Shown here: positions 37,600-48,292 of the stretch, one piece after another | Layout of the letters: every line of letters starts with the position of its first letter | Position numbering within the stretch: position 1 is the stretch's first letter | Source: Bombus terrestris | Taxonomy: Eukaryota > Arthropoda > Insecta > Hymenoptera > Apidae | Assembly (NCBI RefSeq): GCF_910591885.1 | Contig: NC_063274.1 | Location: forward strand, 4,960,001 to 5,024,000 | DNA length: 64,000 nt | Direction: 5' to 3' | Notes under the pieces: generated by a model | What the model saw: only the letters and a program-made list of their open reading frames with translations | What the model was told of the DNA's origin: nothing | Databases searched by the model: none | Made by a program: the position numbers and the translations under genes

Positions 37600-39725
37600 T
37601 ACTGGGGGGAAAAAATTATTAAACGCGGAAGCTAAGGATTTGGAAAAATGTTGGTACAGAATTTTGACCGGTTAGAGAATTCGTTTTTCGATAATCGTTC
37701 CAAGCAATGGAAATAATTGACGATATTTGAAGCATTCATTTAATCACCGATAATTATTAACATCTGATTTCGTTAGTAATAGTTATTAACCACTCGACTG
37801 TTTAGCGATTGAAAGTAGGTTAGTGAATTTTTTCATTACGATCGAGTTAATTGCGATTAAATTTTAAAGGTTTCTAATAAAACATCGTTTACGCGTACTT
37901 CCTATTGTTAGAAAGAAAACGAATGGAGGATTTGCTAAATCTATGCTAAATAGAAGGCAACGTTCTTCCTTTCGAATAGTATAATTTCTCTAGAGAAGTA
38001 TATCACTCGCATCCGAAAAATATGTGTTAGATCCTCTTTCGCGTTTTTCACTGGCAAATTTTGAAATGAAAACATGGGCCTGGTAGCGTGGCGCACGTTC
38101 TTCGGAATGAAATTACAGTTTTTCCTTTTTGCTGGCGACGAGAGATTCTCTCTAACGAGACTTTTTCACGGGGAAATTTCCACGAGATATATTCCACGAA
38201 CGAACGAACACGGCACCGGTTGATCGAGAATTTTTATATCTAAAAGAAAAAGCCGGGAAGACGCAGTTCGTTAACCGGGCCACGATTATGCCCGTGATTT
38301 TTCGATTCGAATTTAAATAGAGCCTCGTTCGAGTCCGCCGTACGATTATTGTTCCTTTAACGCGGTCATAATATATGTACTCGAACATCGGTTTTCTCTC
38401 GAACGGACGCGACCGCCGTCCAACAAAATTTAACGAGCGAGTGAAAGTCGTTCATTTCTATAGTTGATGATATTCGTATTCGACCAGCGGTGTATTTTGC
38501 TATTTGATACGTTTTACGATTACGAAGATTATTCAACGCGAATCAAAGGCTAAATAGAGAAATAAAAGTTTATAGCGGCATGAAAGTTCTAATGTAAAAA
38601 TAAAATGAAATATTTTATTCGTGAAGCGAAAAATAGAGACATTCGGTTGTGAGATAAAGGTAGAATATTTTACGTTTAGAAATGAGACAAGAAAATATTT
38701 CGTGGGAAGCTAGAAGAGAAAGTTAAATTTGGTAGCCGTGCTGATCCCAACTTGCTCTGTAGATTCGGAGGGTACTCGAGGAATAATATCGTGATTCCAC
38801 TAGTTTGGATATGATAATTTTATAATGGGTCACGTTTTTGTTAGAAATCCCTATTTCAGCTTAAGCAAACTTCGAATGAGAAAAACGGGGAAAATTGAGG
38901 AAGTATTTCTTTAGAAGGTTACGTGCTAGGATGATTCGAACGATAAATAAATTTAGATATGTAGCGCGATAGCACTCCGTAAAGTAGGCACTTGTTAGAA
39001 TCGCGGTTAGAGCAAACGGTATTTCTTTTATCACTTCGATTCAATTCGAATTATTTCCACGCCAAATGTTTTTAATTATACGAACAATTTATCTTTCAAG
39101 TACTGTAGGCACGTATACGTGTCATATTATATCGGTGAATGTCGCCAATATGAATTACAAACGTATATATGTGTTCAACGAGATTTTCCTACTACGAACC
39201 ATCGAGATACTCGAAATACAAAAACGCGTTTCAGTATTTTCATACGGTTAGGTAACATATAGAAGATGATCTAGACGTTGTCTAGAGAATATGTTACGAA
39301 GAAACATTCAACTCCGGATTTAGTTCATCCAACGCTTAATCTTGAAACAGTTCAGAAGTTTCTTCGAGTATGCGTTAAATTTTCTATCACCTGTGGGAAA
39401 TTTCTTACTGTAATAGGAAATGCAGAATCTAACCAAAGATATTTCTCGTATTCGTTGCATGTATTTTCACGTTTTTAAATCCTCAATTGTATTCGAGAAT
39501 CCGCGCACATACTTATCAATTGGATCAAACTCGAAGCTTTTAAACGAAAAGACTTTTTTTTATTGGAAAAGTATGCGTACACAGAAAATCGTAAAAAATG
39601 AAAAATCATTGGTCGAAGACCGATTTTTCAGAATTCACGTACGCGATAGTTGGAATAAAGGAACACGTCCCTAACAGACATACCGTACGAGACGTTTTCA
39701 CACATGACTCACTCACTGATGTCCG
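37600..39725. other. AT-rich non-coding DNA
   Basis: No arrays or credible frames; intron-like. Confidence 0.5.
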
Positions 39726-40424
39726 AGATGCATTCATGCACACAAGTTACGCCGCATAGAACGTGGTCCTTTGATTCGACGGCTCGATAGGATGCGCAGA
39801 TTCGCCGCCTCTATTTCACAAATTAGATTTACACGGATGTCACGTGCTCGGTCGTTATCTCGTTTCCAATACGCGTTGCCGAGCGAAACTTTTAGAAAGA
39901 GGGTAGACGCACTCGCGTCCGTACACGACGAACGTGCGATTGTTTCCTGGACGGTGGAAGCAGCTGGTTTTTCCCGAAATAGCACTGCGAAAACCCCGGA
40001 ACTATCGTCGATGCTTCCGCGCCTCTTTTTTTCGCGGTAATTTTACGCGCCGGCGAATTCCGTCAGAGATACCCGTGAAATCAGTTCGTCCTTTCATCCC
40101 TCGTATCAGCACATCCACGTTGAAAAAGGAAGGTAGAAAAAAAAATTTGGGGAAAAATGGAAACGGCGTTTTGTGAAAATTTCTGAAAGCACCTGGCAGA
40201 CTTCTATCGATCATCGTCTGACACGTAACGAAACGATGTATCCGAATGTATAACGTGCACGAGTATATCTGTGACTGTCGAACACGGCTCTATCGCGCCT
40301 TTTTCACGAATCGGATCCATGCGAGACCTATGAAACTTCACTCAACGACCGACAAGATCAACTCGCAAAGTTAACGGACAGCGTGACACACGCGAAAGCA
40401 GACTCGTAATCGCAGGACACTTAC

Positions 40425-40452
40425 CAACAAAAATTAGGCAGCTGGCCAGCAT
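40425..40452 (-). CDS. Candidate first coding exon, signal-peptide start (partial)
   Basis: Read on the minus strand, ATG at 40452 begins M-L-A-S-C-L-I-F-V plus one base of the next codon and runs straight into a consensus donor (G|GTAAGT, intron from 40424 downward). An in-frame TAA lies upstream at 40507-40509, so this ATG is the first possible start in its frame. The short uncharged hydrophobic run is what the start of a secretory signal peptide looks like, and an intron inside a signal peptide is common in insect cell-surface and secreted proteins. The 5' UTR should extend into the GC-rich block above 40452. The intron would run leftward through some or all of 40.4-0 kb; I could not find a convincing next exon. 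The gene is not identified. It could be a chance ATG next to a chance donor, but the combination of stop, ATG, hydrophobic codons and donor is better than anything else on this strand. Confidence 0.42.
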
Positions 40453-40710
40453 CGTTCGGATCCTGACCCGTTCTCGGACCTCTTGGTCAACCCTGTCGAA
40501 GGCAACTTAAACGAGGAGCACTTAGCCGGTGGTCCTCGAACGTCACACCGGTGCCGGCGCTCGGTCGTGGTGGAACGTGGTCGTGGTCGCGGTCGCGTCG
40601 ATCGACCGGTAGTTAGTCAGAGGTCGCGTTCGTTCCTCCGATCCTCTGTCCGTGGCCGCGACGTACGCGCGAAGTAACACGCGACGACGAGGCTGCGAGG
40701 ATCAGCGACG
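40453..40710. promoter_or_regulatory. Candidate bidirectional promoter / overlapping 5' UTRs
   Basis: This is the most GC- and CpG-dense stretch of the surrounding 20 kb, with runs such as GTGGTCGTGGTCGCGGTCGC. It lies between two outward-facing donor-terminated candidate first exons. An initiator-like TAGTCAGAG occurs near 40615. No TATA box is visible on either strand. The layout suggests head-to-head transcription; this is inference from exon orientation only. Confidence 0.35.
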
Positions 40711-40713
40711 ATG
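40600..40713 (+). CDS. Candidate first exon ending exactly at ATG|GTAAGT (partial; 5' boundary unknown)
   Basis: The plus-strand sequence ...CAGCGACGATG|GTAAGTC ends with ATG at 40711-40713 followed immediately by a full consensus donor. An in-frame TAA at 40675-40677 closes the frame upstream, so the exon would be 5' UTR plus a single start codon (phase 0 intron). The left boundary given is nominal; no TATA box is seen and the block is GC- and CpG-rich, as in broad insect promoters. A phase-0 partner exon is possible at 63,967, where the reading would continue P-V-P-R-S-V-N. This exon and the minus-strand one ending at 40452 face away from each other across about 260 bp, so the interval would be a bidirectional promoter. 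Alternatively only one of the two is real. No function can be given. Confidence 0.4.
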
Positions 40714-41765
40714 GTAAGTCACGGATGGTTAGGGACTTCTCTGTTACACGACGATCGGTGTCGTGATCGACGTTGATGGTGGTGCAGCCGACCGCGAAAG
40801 TGCACGCGGTGGCGGTGCAGGGTCATACGTGCGCGGCCAGACTAGTCGCGGCGTAAATCGGCGCCGAGGAGAGGAGAGGAGGGGACAGATAGGTGTAGAT
40901 AGAGCGAAAGAGGTCCGGCAGAAAACGCGGCGCGTCCACCCTCGCGAAAGTCTTTGGCCTCCGGCACCGCCGGCCACGACTGATCGTACCGGAGAACCCC
41001 CGCGAGTCGTCGCGCGCATGCGTTCAACCCTCTCCCTCGTGAACTATAGCGATCCTTCTCGCGCCGACTTCAGCTTTCCACTGCCTCGCTTCTACTCCGC
41101 TCGGCCGTGTCGTAGGGGTTGGAAAGGGTAGCTGCAGGTGCCACAAAGAATGAAAGGGAGGACGTACGGTGCGCGGCCGTTGCACGCATCCAGCATTCGT
41201 AGATGCTTGCGATGCGTTACGCTTTTGTCCGTTTTTCTCTCTGTCTCTCTCGCTTCTTTCATTCTTCTCCTTCTTTGTCTTTCTTTTCTATCGTTCCTCG
41301 ATATTGTCTTACTATGGAGAAAGAAAGTTCTTTCCAGAATATACGGTTGCGTCTTCAGGTACGCTCTGGATGTTCGACGTGAAACGCGAACAGGTAGGTA
41401 GATGATCAGGATGGGTTAGTTTGTGATTTCTGGCTCGGCAAGTATCTTCTTCTTTTCTCTTGTGCGTTTTTCACGAAGTAGAATGCTACGTAAAGTAGGA
41501 TGTTGATCCGACCGCTGTTTTCGTCGAGTTTCTGTTGTATATACTTGCTGTTGTAGTTCCTTTAGAGCGTCGTAAAGAGTAACTCTAGCGTAATTTTTAT
41601 TCAGCTTTGTCGCGGATGTTTTCTCGTAGCTTTTGCCACGATCGACGGGGATGGCGTGTGCATGGGTGCTTGGAATGAAAGGCCGCGAGTATTATGCTTG
41701 GTGATTGTTCCACGCACGGTGGAACTTTCGAAGACTCGGCCGGCCCGTATTTTGTATTTTGTGTA

Positions 41766-41784
41766 CGACGCGCGCGCGCGCGCG
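41766..41784. repeat. (CG)n dinucleotide run
   Basis: GACGCGCGCGCGCGCGCGCC, about eight CG units, in a neighbourhood of average composition about 1 kb right of the candidate promoter. Alternating CG tracts of this length can adopt Z-DNA. Confidence 0.88.
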
Positions 41785-42261
41785 CCCGTGTTTTCGCTTG
41801 GAAATTGTCGCGCTCGCTTTCCACGACACGCTATTAATCTAAACGACGGCGCACGAAAGTTTGTAATATATTCGATGTCATTTCGCTTTTAATTTATTCG
41901 GTTTTACGTTAATTAAAAGAAAACACAGGCTTTTTTCTATTAAAATATTTGGGACATGCAGCGTTATTAATTTATGTAGAGTTTTTAATTTTACTTCACT
42001 GCCTGCGTCTTCGCTCCTCTGTTATACGCGACCAGATTCGCTATTGAATTTTAACGCCTAACAAAAATTGCGTTCGGAGCAGGTTTCTAGTGGAAAACTA
42101 CGTGCAAGCTTTTCAACGGTGGCAGCAAGTCTATTGAGGTCGAATAGGTTTGCTCCTATCAATTTTTCGTAAGAGTCTGTCGTCGTTTTCGTTTTAATTC
42201 TTTGGTCACACAGTCGACGCTAAATGTCTTGGTACTAGATCAACGTCACATGTGCGTAATA

Positions 42262-42342
42262 TTGAGTTGGCAACTAAGTGATTGCGGATTTTGTCAATAC
42301 TACCTAATGCCAAAATCCGCAATCACTTAGTTGCCAATCCAA
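42262..42342. mobile_element. 81-bp palindromic mariner remnant (TIR-TIR fold-back)
   Basis: The left arm (42262-42293) starts TTGAGTTGGCAACTAAGTGA. The right arm (42311-42342) is its reverse complement over 32 bp with only two mismatches near the outer end. The loop is 17 bp, and the element is flanked by TA on both sides, the mariner/Tc1 target duplication. The arm matches the terminal repeat style of mellifera-subfamily mariners (TTGGGTTGGCAACTAAGTAA-like), known from bees and other insects. There is no internal transposase sequence: the element is just the two ends, probably a deletion derivative or minimal MITE. It lies about 175 bp left of the 31-bp inverted array. Confidence 0.88.
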
Positions 42343-42517
42343 TACATTGTATCGTGCGTTCAATTAGACTGGTTACGTATGTGTTAAATTTTGGCAAATT
42401 AGAAAATTCATTTCAGCATCTTTAAAAGTAAAAATATGGCATCCAAAATAGTTTGGTACCGGTCGATATTTTATACATCATCTGATGACAAACGCGTAAA
42501 ACAATACCTGGATCATA

Positions 42518-43040
42518 GCTTGGATATACCGAAATATTTGGAATGCATACGCTAGTAACCTTAAGTTGTTGAAACCGATACACCGAGATCCCAATATCTA
42601 TTCGTTTAATATGCTATTATCCCTGTCATTGTGTACAGCAGTTGATATTTTTACGTTACGTATAGGTATTCCCGATCCGAAGATGTTGTGAACCAAAAAT
42701 CGCATGAACTAATAAGAATCAAAGACGTTAAGAATCATAGAATGCATAGCCTGAACTTCTAAGATCATTGGGACTCACGTATTAGGCTTTTGAAGACGTA
42801 GGAATTTGCATTTCGGATCTCCGAGATCATCGAAACCAATATATCGGACCTCATAAGTCGTGGAAACCCATACGCTAGGACTTCAGCACTGCCACGACGT
42901 CGTTCGAATCCATACACTAGGATCCTGACATCCTTGGAGCCTACACGCTAAAACCCGAAGGCTTTGAAACCAATACACTATGACCATGAAACTATATACA
43001 CACCTAGAGTCTACTGGCTAGGTTTCAGCAAGTTCTTAGC
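42518..43040 (-). repeat. 31-bp degenerate tandem array, left arm (reverse orientation)
   Basis: Units of 31 bp (some 29-33, a few longer) carry the reverse complement of the right-arm unit, roughly CACTAGGACCTCAAGATCGT then TGGAACCCATA. Clear copies include the unit starting TATCGGACCTCATAAGTCGT near 42840 and CACTAGGATCCTGACATCCT near 42911. About 16-17 units span the arm. Divergence between neighbouring units is high (roughly a third of positions), so the array is old or fast evolving. No open frame persists through it. Together with 43041-43546 it forms a long inverted pair. Confidence 0.75.
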
Positions 43041-43546
43041 GTATCAGCTTCAACAGCCTCGAAGTCCAAACGTATGGATTTCGACAATCCCAAAGGTCTA
43101 GTATGTGGGTTCCAACGACTTTAGAGGTCCTGTGTATCGAATCCGATGACCTTAGAAACCTAGGACGTAGATTCTAACAATCAGAGGCGTAGTGCGCGAG
43201 TTCTAACGTTAGGGGACGCCTAGTTTATGGGTTCAAACGAGCCAGGAGACCTAATATATGAGTTCCATTGATCATAGAGGAACAGTGTGTGAGTTGCAAC
43301 AATCTCCTAGTTTAGATGTTTGGATTTTAACGACATTGATGTAGCAGAATACGCGTTTCATTAATCTTGGTGTCTTACGATCCTGGTTTCGGCGATTTCA
43401 CAGACCTGCTGTATGAGTTTCAGCGACATCGTCGTAGTACTGGTATATGGGTTCCAACGATCTTGGAGTTCCAGTGCATGGATTCCAATGACCCGGGATG
43501 TTTAGTCCATGAATTCCAATAACGTGAAAGTCGTACTATATGAACT
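43041..43546 (+). repeat. 31-bp degenerate tandem array, right arm (forward orientation)
   Basis: About sixteen units of 31 bp with approximate consensus TATGGGTTCCAACGATCTTG then GAGGTCCAGTG. Good copies begin at 43042, 43073, 43104 and 43135, and one near 43446 reads TATGGGTTCCAACGATCTTG. Spacing is exactly 31 bp over many consecutive units, so the periodicity is not chance. Orientation is opposite to the array on the left and the switch falls at about 43041, with no spacer. The unit is not found elsewhere in the window. A transcript across both arms could fold into a bulged hairpin of about 500 bp. Confidence 0.78.
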
Positions 43547-43559
43547 TACACGTCTAAAT

Positions 43560-45525
43560 ACACGGATACATACACGAATCTTTGCAGATTCCATTTTGAA
43601 TATTATCCAACTTCGATTCTCCGTAATTCCTCGTTGAACGTATCAAACAAAGTTCAAACGCAATGCTTATGATACTGTTTGCTATGAAGTATCGATGAGT
43701 CATCAGCGCGTTTAAACTATTAAGAGTCTCGCGTATAATTTAAACGGGCCAGCGAATAATTCATGATTTCGCATACGATAGAGATTAAAGTTTCAGCATC
43801 CTTGCCGCATATAATCCCTTCCGAACCGCACACGCGATTTGCGAGCTCCAATGATCGTTTATTGTGTTGAAATATGTAGATGCCGTGTAGAGCCAGGAAG
43901 AATAAAGCAAAAGCCGGATATTGTGTAACGATCGTACGATGCGATACACGTCGTGTTTGAAGCCACGATGCGGTGACGACTCAAAATGTTTCCTCGTTAC
44001 GTAGTAACAGCTTCGTAGAATTATAAATCGCTTAATTCTTTTCTTTCTTTTTTCTTTTCTTTTTTTTTGTCTATTCATTTTACGTGTCTGACGTTCATAG
44101 AATTCTCCGAATGGCGAAAGGGAATATTTTTGTCAATTTGGCATTGCAATTTAGTCGTTCGTGTTTTCGAAATATACGGGAATTTGCTCGTATCCGAGTT
44201 TCAGGTTCTTTATTTTATTATGCGCGTCTGCCAGTTTCTACGTGAACGTCAGAATAAAATAGTGGAAATTGTATTACTGTGCAAAAGTTGCAGACTTTTC
44301 GAGAAAAATTTCATAAGTGAAGCAAAGGGTGTGTCCGTACGATATTATTTGTATTCTGTTGTTACTTTTCAAGCATTCGATTCTGGAATTTAGTAATTGC
44401 CGCAAAGTATCTCAAATCGAAATATTCGATATTTTAAGAAGAAGAATATCTTAGAAAAAAAAAGGAAAGAAGAGGAACATGTATAAATGTTTAATTTCCA
44501 TTCGCGAAACGTTTTTACAATATTTCCAAAAGAATTTTGATATGATCTCGTGTAACGTATCACAATTTAAATGTAATGGATGCTTAAAAAAATATTTTTA
44601 TACGTTCCAGTAGTATTACATCACGGAATCCATAGGTTCCGTTGATTTTATAAAACTTTATAAAGTGACGCTAAAGAGAACGTATTAGAGTCAACCCCTA
44701 CACACAGTAAGGAACAAATCGTAATCGTTATCGTTACAAAATCGTCGAATGATCATAATCTATTACTATACTGTGTATATTTCAGTAGCGCGTATATATG
44801 AAATCTCAGACGTTCAGCGACTTACGGGAATATTCGATCACTGGGGATAAAGTTAAATTTTGATAGAAAATGGTCTGTACATTCTCAAACTTTAAAACCT
44901 ACGTATGCAATCGTAAAGGCGTGCAAAAATTCATAGCAAGATCCTCCAGAGAAATACGGATTTTACGTATCTCGTCTGACTTGAAAAAGGAAAAAAATAC
45001 ACCGATACGAGCTCGATATTTGTCTTCCAGTACATTCTATTTATTTGTCCCCCGGCTAATCTAATGTAAGAGCGGCAAAGGCAATTCGAGCGAAACTGAA
45101 GACACGCGTTTGTATCAGAGCTTAACGCCCCATCGCGAAATTCGCTGCTTGTTTCTTTGAGCGTTCGACGAGCACGCTCGTTACCCGTTCCCCGACGATT
45201 CCTTTGTAACAGTTTGCTGAAAATTTATCGCGCTTTATGACGCGTATATTGCGTCCCGGCGTCTTTCTCGTTACCGGTTGTCATGTCGAGATTTCTCGAA
45301 CGAGCTGCCGACGCGTCGTAAAGGGTGGTTGGCGAAGATGGAGAGCGTCGCGTGAGTATCAGCGCGTATGAAAAAAAAAAAAGGGTGAACATTTTGCAGT
45401 CGTTGCATCTTTGAGGAACTTTGCAACTTACGTGCACGCAGTCTCTCGTCCAAGCAGCACCGAGCTACCTCGGAATGTATAATTTATTCTTTTAGAGTTC
45501 CTCCTTATGTTCGTCCATCTTCTTT
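43560..45525. other. AT-rich non-coding DNA
   Basis: Pyrimidine tract at 44040-44067 and scattered short frames. A minus-strand CAC|GTAAGT-like donor occurs near 45428 without a supported exon. Confidence 0.45.
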
Positions 45526-45532
45526 TCCTCTC

Positions 45533-45556
45533 CTCTCTCTCTCTCTCTCTCTCTCT
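45533..45556. repeat. (CT)n microsatellite
   Basis: About twelve CT units followed by TTTTTCTC. Confidence 0.9.
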
Positions 45557-45861
45557 TTTTCTCTTATCTTCCTGGTTCCTCTACATTTTTTATCCTTACT
45601 CAAACAAGGCTCGTCGTTTTCCATATCGAGCTTTCTTCTCGCAGCGTGCGTTGTCTCTGTGCTTAAAAAGCAAGAAACGAAAGGGAGAAAATGCCGTAAA
45701 AAGAGAAAATAAGTAAGAAAATACAAGTCGGAAAAATACGCATTCGATTCTTCAATTTTTACGCAGTTATTTGCCAGAGATTCCAGCGTCCGAGTTTTAA
45801 CGACTTTATTAAAATATACTCGCCTCCAGTTTGGTTTTCATTCTCTCCTCTCCCTTCCCTC

Positions 45862-45895
45862 AATTTCTCTCTCTCTCTCTTTCTCTCTCTTTCTC
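45862..45895. repeat. (CT)n / CTTT-interrupted microsatellite ending in CAG
   Basis: TTTCTCTCTCTCTCTCTTTC and further CT, ending TTTCTCAG, so the repeat doubles as an excellent splice-acceptor pyrimidine tract. Confidence 0.85.
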
Positions 45896-45897
45896 AG

Positions 45898-46091
45898 GTT
45901 TTCTCGGTGCTTTCCGAAACGAGCTCCTGGAAGTTGTAAGAAACTGGATGGCTGCAGTTTCTTCCTCGGAACAGAGGATGCCGGCTATATCATATTCATA
46001 CAGTTTTTACAAAGTTCTAGGGCTTCGTTGTTTATGCATACGCAGTAGCGAAATTTCTATACCAGAGGCAACGATCCAGCTCGCGATGTAA
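45898..46091 (+). CDS. Possible terminal exon or micro-exon after the CT tract (tentative)
   Basis: After the CTCAG acceptor at 45897 one frame stays open for 64 codons (G-F-L-G-A-F-R-N-E-L-L-E-V-V-R-N-W-M...) to TAA at 46091. A donor-like GTT|GTAAGAA at 45936 would instead make a ~38-bp micro-exon. Neither has a partner exon or known similarity. Confidence 0.15.
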
Positions 46092-47425
46092 ATTCCAGCG
46101 AACGAAATTTTCTGGTTTACTAGGCTCGAACGATCCTTGATCCTTGACTGAGAACGACGAGCCGACTTGGCGAATCAATTTACATTTTATTTTGCTACAA
46201 TATATTTTAGACTTTGTAATTTAATTAGACGAGCACCGGTTCGTTTTTTAACGCACGGGTAGATTATACGAAAGGTACAAGGTATTTTGTTTGCACTGGC
46301 GAACATTAAATTCGGCTTAATTAATTCTCCTTTATCAAGAGTTTAATGCGGTATTTGAAGAATTTTCTAACTCTGGAACAATCCAGTAATCGGGTTAAGG
46401 GGCTGTTCGGTTTAGCGCGCTGAAAATTATGCGTTTCTCGTAAATGTTTTGCAGAAAAATCGTTGAACATAATTGCGATTTTTGCGTCTTTCCAAATTAT
46501 TGTAAAACGGAGGAAAATATTTTATTCAGTTGTACGCGTTATACTAGCGAAGAGAAACAGAACCAACGCTAAAAGCATTGCCTTTTTATTTTTATTTTTA
46601 TGTTTTTTTAGTGTATTTTATCGTGGTGCGAAAAAATGGCAGTCTGCAAATTGACTTAAAGCAAAAAGCGTTCGTTGTAATCAGCAAACAATCTTTATTG
46701 TAATGGTATTTGAATTCTTCGGGCTAGAAAATTGGAAAATATGGTCTCCAGAAAAACGTGTGATATATAAAGAACTACTCGTGATAAAATAGCGTGACAA
46801 GGTCTTCAATTTTCTGATTGCGATCTATTGGACTTGTTTCATCAATTTCGGAAAAAATCTTTGAGATGCTTGTTTTAGAAATTCCAAGTTATCCATTAGA
46901 GAAAGGAGAAAACATTCAGCCCGTGATCCCTCGGAATCGAGTAACCTTCCCAACTTATTAGCCGCGTCATAAATCAGAAACTCTTTTGAAAATAGAGTTA
47001 AGCTTAATAAAGACAAATTACTTGGGCTTGAACCTTTTCCAATACAGACACGGTATAATGTGTATTTGATACATTATAATAGATCAGAACGATTCATTAA
47101 TATCAAAGCTAGTGACGACTAAAAAGTTTAAAATTTATATTTAAAAAAAAAATGCGCTATCGTAAATCTAGAAATTTTCGAAAAATTTCATTTCGACTAT
47201 TCTGACAATACTGTTTTTTTAAGAAACGAATCATTAGACGTGCAAACTATCGGAAATCCACTGAATATTAAATAAACAATACTAAACTAGTCTATAATTA
47301 TAATTCTCGTATTTTAAATATTATCATAGGTATACAATTATTAATAATTTATCTCCTATAGAAAGTTGGAACTTGTTACGTATCAGAAACAATGTAAGAT
47401 TTTAAACAATCTTAAGAATAAAATA

Positions 47426-47640
47426 AGAACTCCTTCTGAATTTTTGTTACACCTTCAAAGCGTTGCCAGTCTGGAAACTTAACCCTGACCATCTCTCCGC
47501 GTGCGTCTTCGAAATGATCACCATGGAACAAACAGGGAAAGAGGAAGCAGCAGGACGGGTTGTTTTCGCGAAGGATGGAATCGCTGGTAATAAGGCTGGA
47601 CACCCAGTGTACAGGCGGAAGGATGTGTTCATTGGCTGAG
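47426..47640. other. Segment open in three frames
   Basis: A plus-strand frame of about 70 codons (…L-P-V-W-K-L-N-P-D-H-L-S-A-C-V-F-E…) and two minus-strand frames, one ATG-initiated (47412-47603, M-S-S-L-I-T-S-D-S), are all open. At most one can be coding; none shows a known domain. It sits at the left edge of the 47.4-49.0 kb island. Confidence 0.15.
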
Positions 47641-48290
47641 AGAACGGGGCGGCGACGAGGGACACGAAAGTTTTGACGTTAAGCGACGAGGGAGCTTGCA
47701 GGCAAGCTTGAGCCGTATGAAAGGAACGACGGAGACATACGGAGCCGAGGTAACTGTTGTCGTGGTTAGACAGGGACGAAAGGAGCAGGAGACGGGGGAG
47801 GAAGTGGCGCAAGAGAGAAACGAGGAGTTTGAGGTTGGCGAGTGAGATTGGCGATGAGAAAGAACAGAGAGAGAAAACCGAAGGTGGAACGAAGGTAGCA
47901 CGGCGTGCAGGACGGAAAGAGACGCGAATAGCCCGAGAGTGGAGAGTGAGAATGAAGGAAGAGAGTGGAAGCACTCGACAGGGGCAAAGGAGCAACAGGA
48001 ACGAAGACAAAGAAACAGAGAGGAAGAGAGAAGGAAGGGAAGAAGGAGAGAAATAGGAGAGCGTGTCAGCATGTGTGTATGCGTACGTGCAGAGAACGAA
48101 GGCAGAGCTTGGTGCGTCCCGGGGTTGCAGCATGCACGAAAACGAAACGAAGCGAAGGCTGGAGCGCGAGAGACGGATGGAGCTAGGCCAAGTAGAATGA
48201 ACGAGGAGAGAGGGTAAACGTGGTAGTGAAATGGGCGAAAGGAAGAGAAAAAGAGAAAGAGAGAAGGACAGGGTTACCGTGGAAGAGAGC
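47640..48290. other. ~650-bp purine-biased block
   Basis: The plus strand is dominated by G and A (e.g. GAGGAAGAGAGAAGGAAGGG), with few pyrimidine runs. It accounts for the 295-codon Ser/Leu-rich open frame on the minus strand and several Arg/Glu-rich plus-strand frames. Such tracts can form triplex DNA and are frequent in insect 5' flanks. Confidence 0.7.
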
Positions 48291-48292
48291 GC

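Larger units (their letters stand above)
39730..41400. other. Largest CpG-rich block, promoter region of the candidate divergent genes
   Basis: Extends about 0.7 kb on both sides of the two candidate first exons. Several overlapping open frames up to 122 codons are explained by high GC. At 41,358-41,393 an AG...CAG|GTAGGT-bounded 35-bp segment looks like a micro-exon but lacks a good acceptor. Confidence 0.4.

Noticed and set aside
41358..41393. 35-bp micro-exon before GTAGGT
   Set aside because: The acceptor (GCGTCTTCAG) lacks an adjacent pyrimidine tract, and there is no partner exon.
42518..43546. Cluster of tRNA genes (GTTCGAATCC-like and GGGTTCAAAC motifs)
   Set aside because: The B-box-like strings are part of the 31-bp repeat; no A box, cloverleaf or terminator is present at tRNA spacing.
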